A program made the translations under genes and the position numbers. From Bolinopsis microptera (taxonomy: Eukaryota > Ctenophora > Tentaculata > Lobata > Bolinopsidae): 64,000 nt of DNA. Under the pieces are notes generated by a model that was given only the letters and a program-made list of their open reading frames with translations, did no database searches and was not told the origin of the DNA. Location of the stretch: NCBI RefSeq assembly GCF_026151205.1, contig NC_087077.1, positions 6,658,483 to 6,722,482 of the forward strand. Direction: 5' to 3'. Each line of letters opens with the position of its first letter. Position 1 is the stretch's first letter. Shown piece by piece: positions 53,756 through 64,000 of this stretch.

Positions 53756-54844
53756 TATAAACCCCTCAGGGTTAAAATAGGATTCTGATAATCCCGGCTC
53801 CCGCTAAATAGATTCTGATAATCCCGGCTCCCGCTGTTAGTTTTTTTCCCGCTGAATAAATAACCCCGGCACAGCTTCTATAATCCCGCCCCGCTAATTT
53901 GGCTCAACAAAATTTGTTTTGTTTTGATATTCCATGAGAATTTCAACCGCGCACTGTCACGTGTTTTGATGACGTGTATCACGTGACTAACTACTTTGAC
54001 GCGCATTGGTAAAAAATGTCACGTGACCTATGGCTTAACGTAAGAACTATAAATACACTTGATCTACGTATCGGTCTAATTGCAGGCGCGCTGGCAAAAC
54101 TCCAGCACACTGCTTACATTACTTAAACTTTTACATTAATTGGACCAGTTCCAGAACTTGTCTCGACGGTTACATTTGTCCGGTTAATTTTGTCGTGTTT
54201 GATATAAGCCATGTATTAATAACTATTATAGTCGTCTACTTTGATGAACTTCATGACACGATATCATTATTAGCTCCACCTTTTATCGCTTGCCAGGCTT
54301 AACTCGACGCCCCTTATCGATATTCATTCTACCCCAGGAAACCCTACCGGCTGGGGTATATCTCCAAAAGTAAAATAGATAGAACCTTCCGGTTTTCAAC
54401 AAAATTTCCGTCTCGTAAATTTAAAGTTAGCTCCCCAGGAGCCAAATTTGAGACAACGTAGATTCTGAATTAAACCGAAAAGTTTGATTTTGGGCTAAAT
54501 AAAAGATCACAGCTTTTAAACTTTGCAAAGAAATGTCGTTGTCATGACTACTAGGCTCAATGCAGCGTGCGAAAGGTAAACTTGACGTGACGCGCGACGC
54601 CAAACGTGCTGTTGAGAATCTATAACCTCTAGCAAGCCCAGCAGCCGGTAAGGTTTTCTGGGACGTTCTGACTGAGGAATAATGTTTAGATATAACGCCA
54701 ATTTCAAATGTCATAGTACCTTAGTTGTATTTATTTGGTAGTCCCCAATTCCATTTCATATTTTCCATACTGATCTCATATAGCTAGAATTAAGAGTAAA
54801 ACGTCATATTTGTTGGTCCTAGCACTAACCCGGAGGGGTTTATA
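53756..54844. mobile_element. Putative 1.1-kb element with 18-bp inverted ends
   Basis: tataaacccctcagggtt at 53756-53773 and its complement (one mismatch) at 54827-54844. The interior contains two copies of gattctgataatcccggctc plus ccgct and no recognisable protein. A 95-codon minus-strand frame at 54427-54714 has no known motif. Confidence 0.55.
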
Positions 54845-55030
54845 ACACATAACACCGGCACGCTTAAGTTATATTAAAATAACCCCTCGTGCTAAAGCAC
54901 GTCGGGGTTATTTTCATAATAATCAATAATACCTCGTGCTTCGCACTCGAAATTATTATAAATTTTCCCGCGCGTCGCGGGAAAAATTGAAATATAATCC
55001 CTGCGCATGCCGGGGTTATGTGTGTTATAA
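54842..55030. mobile_element. Small hairpin-rich element
   Basis: Inverted ends ataacacataac(ac)cggca and tgccggggttatgtgtgtta t. The interior holds three GC hairpins: aataacccctcgtgc..gcacgtcggggttatt, cctcgtgcttcgcactcg, and ttttcccgcgcgtcgcggga aa. Non-coding. Confidence 0.6.
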
Positions 55031-56640
55031 ATAGCTAAGATAAGTAGCATCCGCTAACTAAACCACAAACTGCTATTTTGTTTTGACTTGTTTGAAACCC
55101 GATATGGACACACATAAAAAGAATGCATGATGTAGTAGAAGACATTTTACTAGCTGGCCCTTGGCGCCTCTAGTCCTATCTGAGTACGCACGTGCGGTTT
55201 GACACTGCGCGTGAACCGGCCTTTAGTTATACACTCATTTATAATTTACCGTTTTAGTTTGCTGTGACTTGAGTGTAAAGCGTAACGAATGTGGATGTGT
55301 TCGTCTGCTAAGCTTGGTATAATATTGCTTGGTGTAATAGTTGCAAATATTGCTTACGTTATAAGTAGTGTCACATAGTGAGTTAGAACTTAAAGCTTGG
55401 TGCTTGTCCAACTGGAATGAAGACATGCATTTCATACCTACCCGATCCATTTTTATTAGGACCGTGTTGTGTTGATATGACATGTTGATATATCAACTGT
55501 GGTACGAAACAGGGAGTTGCTAGGTGTTACGTTGGGAGCTATAAATATACATAATTTACATGCCTTTCTGTGTGACTTCAATCTTATTCCAGGTGTATCT
55601 CATGGTTATCGTAGGGTGATAATTCTTTTTTCTGTTTTCAACCGGTCATAAAAAGTCTCCTCTCCATTGGTTATAGGCTCGTTAGTATCGTAAATTGTTA
55701 ATTTATTCTTAATTAGTAATTTAGTCGGCCCGCACGCTCATTTTACCTGTATTTCTATATGCGCGGATCAGAGCAACTCACATAATTGACGTCACAGGTT
55801 CAAATTGTTTTGGCTGGATATCTCGGCGCGCGAATGAAATACAACTTTGCGGATTTCACTAAAGCGGTTTATACGATTAATGTAATGAAAGGATTTGCAC
55901 GAGAAAAAAACTTTTTCTAAGGTCCCCTCATCAAGCCCGTGGCTTGTGTAGTTACATTATCTGATTGGAGATACATCTATTGTTAAATAAGTGTTTTGTT
56001 TAAATATAACTTAAAACTAAGATCTTGATACTAGTGACCTCCGTCAATACAATTAACGCTCTAGGGAAAAAAGTTTGCAGTTTTTCAGCATTGTAACAGT
56101 CTGTATGCTTTGATCTTCCGCAAATACAACAAGGTGTAAAGTTCTAAAATATTGGATTATAAAAGATAGCATAATATGTCGTTGTAAGAAAAATGTTTTA
56201 CAAAGCTGGTCGCATACCTACCGAGTGACGGCAAGGCACCTAACAGGCAGCGAAGTAATCGGGAAATGAAGTAATCGGGAAAAATTTGAATTATATGGTT
56301 CCTGTAAACCGGATAACAGGTTAAATCAAATGATTACATAATATACTGATTAAAAGTTTACCATAATGATATTTATGCGATGTATCGCATAAAAGTATAC
56401 CTTAAGGTCAATAAATTTGGTTCACAATAAATTTGGTTACAAACATTTTGGTAATACCATAATTTTAGTCACAAATTTCGCAAATTTGTATACTACCTAT
56501 GGGAAAAGGAAGTAAGAGCCATACTATGACTGTTGTCGCGAGTAAAGGCACGGCCTCTTAACACACTGTGCCATGATTTTAGGCTCGATCTCTAAACATA
56601 CTATGATAATTGGGATGAAAATAGTAAAATGTGAGTGCTG
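55031..56640. other. Intron or spacer, nothing recognised
   Basis: About 1.6 kb without a supported exon, array or element. An 82-codon minus-strand frame at 55235-55483 has no motif. Confidence 0.4.
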
Positions 56641-56644
56641 TCAC

Positions 56645-56730
56645 GTCGGCCGGGTGGTTTAGTGGTTTTAATACATTTACTTCCCACACGGACGACTGGG
56701 GTTCGATTCCCAGTGGGGACCAATCTGGTT
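56645..56730 (+). mobile_element. tRNA-like sequence with pol III boxes
   Basis: A box tggtttagtgg at 56655-56665 and B box gttcgattc at 56701-56709. A TpsiC-like stem ctggg/cccag flanks the B box, and ttcccacac lies in the anticodon position (glycine CCC-like). The acceptor stem does not pair well and a second ggttcccagaggggacca follows. A SINE head or decayed tRNA is more likely than a working tRNA. Confidence 0.5.
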
Positions 56731-57660
56731 CCCAGAGGGGACCAATTCGGTCGGATGCAGTTCGGCCACCAAACCATGATTTGATGCTTTCATTAGAACT
56801 TCTATTGTAAAAAACTTTTGGCGGAACAAATTTTAAATTTTCGAAAGTTTTTTCAAAAACTACCTACTTTTCCCAGTGTTTCAAGAAATTCCGATCATTT
56901 TGAGCCAATAAACATTTTAATGATTTTTGGTTACTTGCTAATTGTAACTATCCAATTATCTAATTGTCTGACATGAACATTTGTCTTACAAAAGTTTTTC
57001 TCGTCGATATGATAATTACCCTCTCTTAATTCGTATCCTTCTACGATGTTCACAGCTGAAGATATTTGACAAACAAGAAAGGAGGTAAAAAGTGGCAAAA
57101 GTGGCAAAAAGTGGCTTTAAGACACGTGGACAATTTTGGAAAAGTTGGCCACCCGAATGAAACTTAAAATTGAACCTAAAAACGTCATAAATCCTTTGGA
57201 AGCTTCTTCTGTCAATAGATCGATTTTTTTAGACGGATCTGTCTGTACTATAGACAGATACTATCTTTGCACTCTGCACTGCAAATGTCCATATCACGCA
57301 AAATATTGACCTTATTAGGTAATCGTGACGTCACGTTATCCATGACAGTTGGCACGAGTACTGAATAGACTGTGCCTGCAGTCACGTCAGGCACGGATTA
57401 TCAGCTAGGTACGGCTTTTGAAAAGCCGAGTGCCTGAGGAGTTGTCACGTATCCTTGGCACGCCCTATAAACACACTACGTACATATGGTCATTACTGAT
57501 TACATCTGACCGTACCATGACAACAGTCATGGTGACAACAGTCATAGTATGGTCGGGCCCTTAAATTCTGAGAATAAACTATGGGCGACATTCATACAAT
57601 TCCTTTACACTTTTGCTAGAAAACCTCTTCTTTAAATTCATGATATTCATTAATCGTTGC
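56731..57660. other. Intron or spacer
   Basis: No supported feature. A short catgacaacagtcatggtga repeat occurs at about 57517-57550. Confidence 0.4.
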
Positions 57661-57664
57661 TCAG

Positions 57665-58131
57665 TAGTCGTGAGTTAAACATACAATTAACAGGTTGGTT
57701 ACCAGTCGAACGTGAGGTGATGATAGAGTGGGATCTTGATTCGACACCTTTAGAAATTCAAACTAATAGTGAGCTGGGGAGTTACGATGGGGTGAGAGTG
57801 GTCTTCTACTCTGCTGGGGGAGAGATTGCAGGATTAGTCCAGCTCTACTTCACAACTACTCTAAAATACTACCTCAGATACTGCAGCACAGCCATGACTA
57901 ACTTCCCTGTTAATCCCCCCTCTCCCACGAAGAAGGTGTGGCGTATAACCAGAACTGCAGGTGTTAGACTAGTGATACACTGTAACGAGGTAGAGGTGCT
58001 CAACATACTGCTCTCTCAATCAACGTGTACTGACAGTAGGTGGAGCACAAACTGGAACAGAGACGTGACAAAGATAGAGTTCAGCAGTTTAATATACGAC
58101 ACAGCATCTGATTACTACGGAACACAACCAG
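57665..58131 (+). CDS. Exon for an uncharacterised extracellular domain
   Basis: About 155 codons, ending in phase 1 at CCAG/gtgact. Visible segments are LNIQLTGWLPVEREVMIEWD, YDGVRVVFYSAGGEIAGLVQ, KKVWRITRTAGVRLVIHCNE, VEVLNILL, WSTNWNRDVTKIEFSS and DTASDYYGTQPG. Four cysteines and alternating hydrophobic strands suggest a secreted beta-sandwich. I recall similar modules in invertebrate extracellular proteins but cannot name the family with confidence. The acceptor is uncertain: 57664 fits the conserved start but needs phase 2, while 57693 would join the signal exon in phase 1 but trims the module. Confidence 0.75.
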
Positions 58132-58407
58132 GTGACTAATAACAACAAGCTTTGGTTTAACAAAGTAACAATAACTTTAATTTACAAATAAGCCAACTTG
58201 CTGATTCTCTCGTAAGCTCGTGATAACGTGTTTTCTGTCTAAATTTCAAGTATGCCATTTAGTTATTTAACATAAACACATATATTATAGGATATGGGAT
58301 ATATGATATTTAGTACATATTGTTATTTATAACTTAATAAAGTGGTCATAATTTTATCAATTACTGTTCTCCGGATGAGATAAAATCACGTTATTTCAGA
58401 TTGCAAA

Positions 58408-58917
58408 ATTTGACCAAAACCCATAATCATGGGTAGAGTGGACCGCTGCCAGTGTCTCTCTTTCCCAAGCAAAAGGAAATGATATTAATTTGATTGACCG
58501 TTCTCAAATGCAAAATGATACCGAGAATGAAATCGGTCGCTCGCTTTTCCCATTCATTCACGGCTTACGAATTGTAATAGGTTTCGATTGATTAGGTACA
58601 TCAATCAGATGCTGTAAAAATCTCTTTGGGTTGCGTTCGGGTCGATACCTAGTATTTCGGGGTAAGGGTGGTAGTTATTACTTATTGAATTAGCTGAAGT
58701 TTATTGAATCTTTATTGCCGAGTACAGCTGCCTTTGGGTAGTTCTTCTTAATCTATTACAATTGTAAATGAATGGGAAAAGCGAGCGACCGATTTCATTC
58801 TCGGTATCATTTTGCATTTGAGAACGGTCAATCAAATTAATATCATTTCCTTTTGTTTGGGAAAGAGAGACACTGGCAGCGGTCCACTCTACCCATGATT
58901 ATGGGTTTTGGTCAAAT
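58408..58917. mobile_element. 510-bp foldback element
   Basis: Arms 58408-58580 and 58753-58917 are inverted and nearly identical except for a cggcttacg insertion in the left arm. They contain aatcatgggtagagtggacc and gagaatgaaatcggtcgctc. A diverged single arm sits at 49458-49625. No coding capacity. Confidence 0.88.
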
Positions 58918-60308
58918 ATCATCTCTTTTTGATTATAATGTCAGGGTACTTTATAAAGTCGAAATATAAACTGATATCTTCATTAATAAGGAGGAAGTTT
59001 CAACAATTTCGAAATTTTTCCTTTAAAAACATTTCCTTGTGTTTAGGTAAGCATATCAGTCGATCACTGACTGAATATGCCACTTAATACTCATTCAAGT
59101 TGGCATTAAATTCATTTATAATGACATTAAACTGTCGTGGCAAAGCAGAATTTGTTGGAAATCACGAATGAGCAAAATTCTCACCTTTCGCACGTGCAAA
59201 CTTTGAGCGGACGTTGCGTGCGCATCCAATATTGAATCGCCGTAAATTTGTGCATGATGGTGTTTTATATATAGCTTGATAAGCATGCAAAGTTTCAAAG
59301 TATTTCAAAAAGAACTGTAATCACAACGGCACTCTAAAGTTGACAGAAAATGACAAAAACAGCAATTTTCAGTGATTTTAGCAATTTTCTATCAATTTGG
59401 GCGTGTCCCCACGTGTGCAACTTTTCGATTTTTAACTTTAAAACTAGCCTAATGCACAATTTATACCTATAGGAAGCAGAACTGAGCTCCACAACCCAAG
59501 GCATGGCCCAACACCAGAGAATACTAAATCGCAAAATTGACGTTTGTATAAAATAATTCTTCAAAAAAGCACAAACTTCAATGACGAATATCTTTATGAA
59601 GGAGCAAGCTAGAAAAACTTTCCGGTAGATTTTCAGAATGCTTGAACAATTATCTAAGATGAAAATTTCCTCAGATTTTGAATACAATTACTTTTTAATG
59701 GTGTAAAATCATTTTTTAAAGTTATTACTTTGTCAAAAATCAAGTTTTAAAAACGGTTAACTTGATGACGTCATCAAGGGGTGTTCATGACGTCAAATAA
59801 TTTGTTTATACAATGTAAACTAAAGTGTAAACAATTCGTTTCAAGACCTGTGGTCGGAAATGGCTGTATCTTTTATACTTTTGAATCTATGGACAATTAA
59901 ATACAGGCTACAATTGACTGGCAAAGCGTCTATCCCTGAATATATGTATGTATGTATGTATCACGACAATCTGTCGTAAAACAGGGGTTCTAGAAAACCC
60001 ACTTCCCGATGTTCCTGAAACCTGAAACTTTTTTTGCAGTCGATTTGGTCAACGTCTAGACGCTCTGAAAAATTTCAGATCACTAACTCGATTTTAACAT
60101 GGTTTTTAAGGCACCTGAATATGGTGATTTTGGGTTTTTTACCGAATTTCGTATAACAGTGCTGGCGAGTATTTTATGCAAATTTTTTAAAAATCTCAAC
60201 ATAACTATTTTTTATTCCTGTCATCTTTGACATCAAATTAGAATGTTTTGAACTAAAAATAAATCTGCTGAACGACTTCCGATGAGTCTTAATGCCTGAA
60301 AAACTCCT

Positions 60309-60452
60309 GCCGGAGGCGGCGGCCTTGATCGGCCGCCGCCTCCGGCCGGAGTGCACGCTTCGCGTGCACGAAAGAGGCTTGTAACGTGTACCAAAGGGGG
60401 TATAATAGTAAAGGGGGTATAATAGTAAAGGGGGTACATAGTATACCCACAA
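60309..60452. other. GC hairpin pair followed by an 18-bp repeat
   Basis: A perfect 16-bp stem (gccggaggcggcggcc) around ttgatc at 60309-60346 is followed directly by gtgcacgc/gcgtgcac around tt(c) at 60351-60369. About 25 bases later come three copies of aaagggggtataatagt. It could be the end of a mobile element or a strong terminator-like RNA structure. The family is not recognised. Confidence 0.6.
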
Positions 60453-60723
60453 TAAATGCACCGGTCGTGCTTGCCAGCACTGTGATAGCTAACTATAATT
60501 TAGAAATATTGCATATTTTGTAGTAGACATCATGGAGACAAGCCATTTTCAGCTACTTAAGGTTGAAACAATTATCAATTGAAAACTGACGTATTTAATT
60601 TTTCACATATTGTTATAAATCTAACGTTATTGTAACACATCTGAACTGTCCTTAAACAGTTATATAACGACGATTTTCTTATCTTCCACTACGATTTGCC
60701 AGTTTTAACGTTATTAATTCCAG

Positions 60724-60819
60724 AGCCGTGTGGAGAAGGAACATATCGGAATGATTCTATGACAAGCTGTGAGACATGTGACACTGGATTGACACCAAAC
60801 TCTGACAAAACAGCCTGTG
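60724..60819 (+). CDS. Ephrin-receptor-like cysteine module, exon A
   Basis: Phase 1 to phase 1. Encodes EPCGEGTYRNDSMTSCETCD then TGLTPNSDKTAC. The CxxGTYR..C..C..G..P..G.TAC spacing is that of GCC2/GCC3 or ephrin-receptor-like repeats of extracellular proteins. A good acceptor (ttaattccag) and donor (gtaaga). Confidence 0.85.
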
Positions 60820-60977
60820 GTAAGATAACTTTAAAGCTTATATTTAATATTATTGTTGTGTTTTAAATTTGAATTAACTGTGCTGTAGAATGAAAACCGA
60901 GGATATTGGTACTCACAATAACTTCTAAATAAGGTAGTTCAAACGAATTGCTGCTTAAAGATCTCCTAATTCTTCAG

Positions 60978-61135
60978 AGTCATGTCCAGCTGGAAGCTAC
61001 AAGAACATTGAGATGAACGCATGTAAAGAATGTCCTGATAACACGATCAGTTCAGAAGGAGCAGCCTTGTGTACAACTTGTGAACTTGGCCAGGAACGAA
61101 ACTCAGCGAGAACAACATGTGATAAGGATTGTTAA
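60978..61135 (+). CDS. Ephrin-receptor-like cysteine module, exon B, with lost donor
   Basis: Encodes ESCPAGSYKNIEMNACKECP, DNTISSEGAALCTTCELG, QERNSARTTC, one and a half modules. The sister exons end TGTG/gtaag. Here the same place reads TGTG/ataagg, one base from a canonical donor. Translation continues with DKDC and a TAA stop at 61133-61135. Either the gene can end here as a shorter secreted form, or exon B is skipped. Exons A and C share phase 1, so skipping keeps the frame. Confidence 0.75.
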
Positions 61136-61459
61136 CAAGAACCGAGCTGAGATGATTATATCTATATTATATAGATGGGCAAAGATAGGCTAAGGGTTAA
61201 GACGGGATAAGGATAAGGCGCCAGATAGGGCTTAGAATCAAGAAGGCAAATTTGTGGTATGAAAAGACAAGAACCGTAAGAGTCTGGATGGTAATAATTC
61301 TATCAAAAAACCGTGGTTGTGTGGATATTTAATTTTTCACACATTGTTTTAAATCTAATGTTATTATCTAAACTGTACTTAAATACTTATATAATAACGA
61401 TTTCCTTATCTTCCACAACGATTTACCAGTTGTAATAATATATAACGTTATAATTCCAG

Positions 61460-61555
61460 AGCCGTGTGGGGAAGGAACATATCGGAATGATGCTATGACA
61501 AGCTGTGAGACATGTGACGCTGGATGGAAACCAAACACTAACAAAACTGCCTGTG
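61460..61555 (+). CDS. Ephrin-receptor-like cysteine module, exon C
   Basis: A near copy of exon A: EPCGEGTYRNDAMTSCETCD then AGWKPNTNKTAC, with a normal gtaaga donor. Phase 1 to 1. A product of the local duplication described at 60588. Confidence 0.85.
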
Positions 61556-61811
61556 GTAAGATAACTTTAAATCTTATATTATTATTATGTTTTAAATTTA
61601 ATTTAACTGCGCTACAGAATGGTAAATTGTATACAGTATTTCAGACTTGGACCCCCGAGCAAACGATAGTATAGTTATATTTGAGGTTGCTTGAAAGGGT
61701 TCGGGTTGGGACAGGAAAACTAAATCGCGGAACTGCGGAAGAGAACATAAGAAACCGTCAAAATATCCCTTATTAATCAGTTTAACGTGATTTAATATGA
61801 CATATCGACAG

Positions 61812-62006
61812 TGAGATGTACGGGACTGAAGGCTGAGTGGAGAACTGCGATCAGAACAACAACACAGTTCCCAGTAGTCCCAGGAACCGTGGTGGAAGTG
61901 AATTGTGTTGAATCCAGAGCTCTCAATAAAGGGAGCAGCGAGGTGACCTGCACCTCAGGAACGGAATTTATTTTCGATTTTAATGAACCCGAGTGTATAA
62001 ATACAG
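61812..62006 (+). CDS. Sushi/CCP-like module exon
   Basis: Phase 1 to 1. Encodes VRCTGLKAEWRTAIRTTTQF, VVPGTVVEVNCVESRALNKG, SSEVTCTSGTEFIFDFNEPE and CINT. Four cysteines with the V-x-C..G..V..C....C.....F....P.C pattern of sushi domains, though the first Trp is displaced. The acceptor (gacatatcgacag) is moderate. Confidence 0.75.
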
Positions 62007-63115
62007 GTATAAATTATAATTGTAGAAGCGAATATGCTAGATGACCATAGCATCACTAAAAAAGGATAACTAAACTCTTCATACAACCAGGCTAGTATCA
62101 GCATAACCGACGAAAGGGGGTAAAATAATGTCGTAAGGGGGAGAGACGAGAGTTGGTTAATGGTTATATTACTATAGAAAACTGATTTAATTTAATCTTA
62201 CAATTGATGGGCTATGACAAATAGCTCAGATGATACTGCAATCTAACTTAGATATCCAAATAAGAAAATGTATGTTTGATTTTTCTGGATGGAAAAGTGT
62301 GACAGCAGAAACCCAGAACCCATAAGTCCCCAGAAAAGTTATCGAGGTAACCTGCTCTGAGATCTCAACACAACAGCATTTGACAAAGCAAAATAAAATG
62401 TAAAATAAATTTAAATTCAAAAATTGAACAAAGAATGCATTTTCATTATTACATATAGTAAAACACTTTGTTTCATAAATACATTAAATTTAAACTAAAA
62501 CACTTAATACAATCGTGAGATGTACGTAGAATCCAGCTCAATGTTACAACATAAACCCTTGATGATATAGTCTAGCAAATTTTAGAAACTAACCGCAAAT
62601 CCGGTGATTTCCATTTCAAATGACAAAAACCAGAAGATCTTAATAAGGTCTAATGACAATATACTCCTATCTCAAGTTATTAATCAACAACCCCAGGAAC
62701 AAAGACGATGATGTATAAAGTCTATACGAATGTCGACAGAATAGAGATGAATAGGAAGAAAGTGAGAGAATATCAGCTCCAATTAATTTATGAGAATTCA
62801 AGGTTAGTAAGAAAAATGTCCACTTAAAGTGTTTGTTTTTTTCGTCATATACTGCAACACTCCTATTGTGCTGAATTCCTAAAATTCAATTGCTGTTTTA
62901 AACAAATTGCTATTATCTAAATTATTTTCAATTTAACTGTGACAAAATTTTACATTTTGAACATGAACCGTGTTGATTACCAGAAATTACATGTACAATA
63001 CCAGAAATAATGTGTCACTCGGCAATAAAATCACCATTTCAGAATACAGATTACAGAAACGATCAGCTTGGTTTGATGTATTGCTATTATATCATATTAT
63101 AACAATTTGTTTCAG
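62007..63115. other. Intron, nothing recognised
   Basis: About 1.1 kb between the sushi-like exon and the next small exon. No repeat array or supported exon. Confidence 0.5.
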
Positions 63116-63197
63116 ACCCTTGCTCAGTAGGAACGAACCTTTCAATTGAAAAGACAAAATGTGAATCCTTTGTTGACCATTTTATGAGCTGTGAGCA
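63116..63197 (+). CDS. Small cysteine-containing exon
   Basis: Begins in phase 1 with DPCSVGTNLSIEKTKCESFV and DHFMSCE, ending in phase 2 at gtaagt. It continues the extracellular region, and the next exon is outside the window. If not spliced, the reading stops at TAA immediately after the donor. Confidence 0.65.
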
Positions 63198-63394
63198 GTA
63201 AGTACAAGAAGCGGAGGATTACTCTAATTTTCGTCGAAATCTTTCAAAAAACTGCTCAATCAATATCCAAAACATTTTAACATTATTCGGCTTATATTAA
63301 TACTTCTCATACAAAGTTACAACAAAGTCTTCATGTTATGTATCCTGGGTTTGGACAGGATAATATTGCCCGCTTAAAATATTTCCATCGCGTT

Positions 63395-63935
63395 ACATCC
63401 GGTTCCGGGAATCCCGGTACCGGGATTGGCAATTTTGAGCTATCCCGGTCCCGGTCCCGGTCAAATGCTGATTTATGATCCCGGTCCCGGTCCCGGTTAA
63501 TTCAAGATTCTTCATGGTCCCGGTCCCGGTCCCGGTCCCGGTCAATCACTCAAATTTGCCGGGATTTTGGCCGGGATCTTTTACATAATTTCATTCACTG
63601 TGATTTTAAGTTTTTCCTTTCATTCATTGTGAATTTCATCTTTTAACATCCTCTGAGCCAAATAAAACAATGTTTAAAATTGCTAAACAAGTTTGAGTAA
63701 TAAATTATGATCATGAATTAACCAGCAATCGACGGGAATTCGCGGTACCGGGAATCCCGGTACCGGGATTGGCAATTTTGAGCCATCCCGGTCCCGGTCC
63801 CGGTCCTGGACAAGTCACATTTTTCATCCCGGTCCCGGTACCGGTCCCGGTCAAATGCTGATTTATGATCCCGGTCCCGGTCAAGTCACATTTTGTATCC
63901 CGGTCCCGGTCAGGCCTGAAATCATGTCCCGGTCA
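63395..63935. repeat. cccggt-rich interspersed array
   Basis: Clusters of the hexamer cccggt are interrupted by longer repeated blocks. ggaatcccggtaccgggatt with ggcaattttgag occurs at about 63408 and 63749, and tcaaatgctgatttatgat occurs at 63464 and 63850. Strongly self-complementary (ggtaccgg). Intronic if the preceding gene continues. Confidence 0.85.
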
Positions 63936-64000
63936 CCTCCTGGTCCTCCAGATTTTTCAGTCTTTGAATGTGGTTTTTGTTCTTGTTCAGTTCTGTCCAC
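63936..64000. other. Right-edge sequence similar to 50670-50715
   Basis: cagtctttgaatgtggtttt plus tgttcttgttcagttct resembles cagtcttcgaatgtggttct plus tgttcagttctt at about 50675. A dispersed repeat or a duplicated gene segment; too short to classify. Confidence 0.35.

Larger units (their letters stand above)
58132..60723. other. Intron with foldback and hairpins
   Basis: A 2.6-kb presumed intron. Contents recognised: the foldback at 58408-58917 and the hairpins near 60309-60450. The remaining sequence, including minus-strand frames of 60 to 117 codons at 59116-59687, shows no recognised protein. Confidence 0.5.
60588..61590 (+). repeat. Duplicated exon with flanking introns
   Basis: About 250 bp around the first cysteine-rich exon (60588-60850) recur at 61325-61590, including the upstream intron words aatttttcacacattgtt and cttatcttccac(a/t)acgattt and the acceptor aattccag. 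The exon copies differ at few residues. A recent local duplication extended the module array. Confidence 0.85.

Overview
The window is animal nuclear DNA. It has GT-AG introns, a long metazoan-type signalling gene, extracellular cysteine-rich exons, and DNA transposons of the MULE, hAT and pogo/mariner types. An early-branching invertebrate, perhaps a cnidarian, is my best guess from the gene families and the repeat load. That is inference; the species cannot be fixed from the sequence alone.

Layout. 1-16.5 kb: no gene recognised; almost entirely tandem repeats (39 bp, about 51 bp, 13 bp, a 3.3 kb 57-bp satellite, a 2.1 kb polypyrimidine tract, (GA)n, 55 bp, 28 bp), a perfect 98-bp palindrome, and short mobile-element termini. 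16.8-37.3 kb: a complete type II diacylglycerol kinase gene (DGK delta/eta/kappa class), resolved here into 32 coding exons with consistent splice phases and 1,185 codons (PH, two C1 domains, split catalytic domain, SAM). 32.2-35.2 kb: a second complete gene on the opposite strand, an endophilin-B-like N-BAR plus SH3 protein of 421 codons in 7 exons, lying wholly inside DGK intron 26. 37.7-49 kb: a transposon island with a pogo-like element filled by a 15-bp minisatellite, an hAT-type element with an intact 8-bp target duplication, tRNA-derived SINE sequence, two large foldback elements and a decayed MULE transposase. 49.1-63.2 kb: exons of a secreted or membrane protein (signal peptide, an uncharacterised extracellular domain, ephrin-receptor-like cysteine modules, a sushi-like module), interrupted by a 2.6 kb satellite with about 270-bp units and several foldback elements; the gene runs off the right edge.

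How the genes relate. DGK converts diacylglycerol to phosphatidic acid at membranes, and endophilin-B proteins bind and curve membranes. Their nested arrangement makes co-regulation or interference possible, but the sequence does not show it.

The most unusual signal is that tandem duplication repeatedly starts at exon-intron junctions of these genes. DGK exon 1 is followed by about 55 copies of its own 3' end plus 5' splice site. DGK exon 3 is followed by six further frame-neutral copies of its 5' splice site. At least seven other introns begin with a minisatellite directly after, or built from, the donor, and three more junctions (DGK exons 20 and 25, endophilin exon 7) are duplicated once. 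I find no prokaryotic, viral or CRISPR system here.
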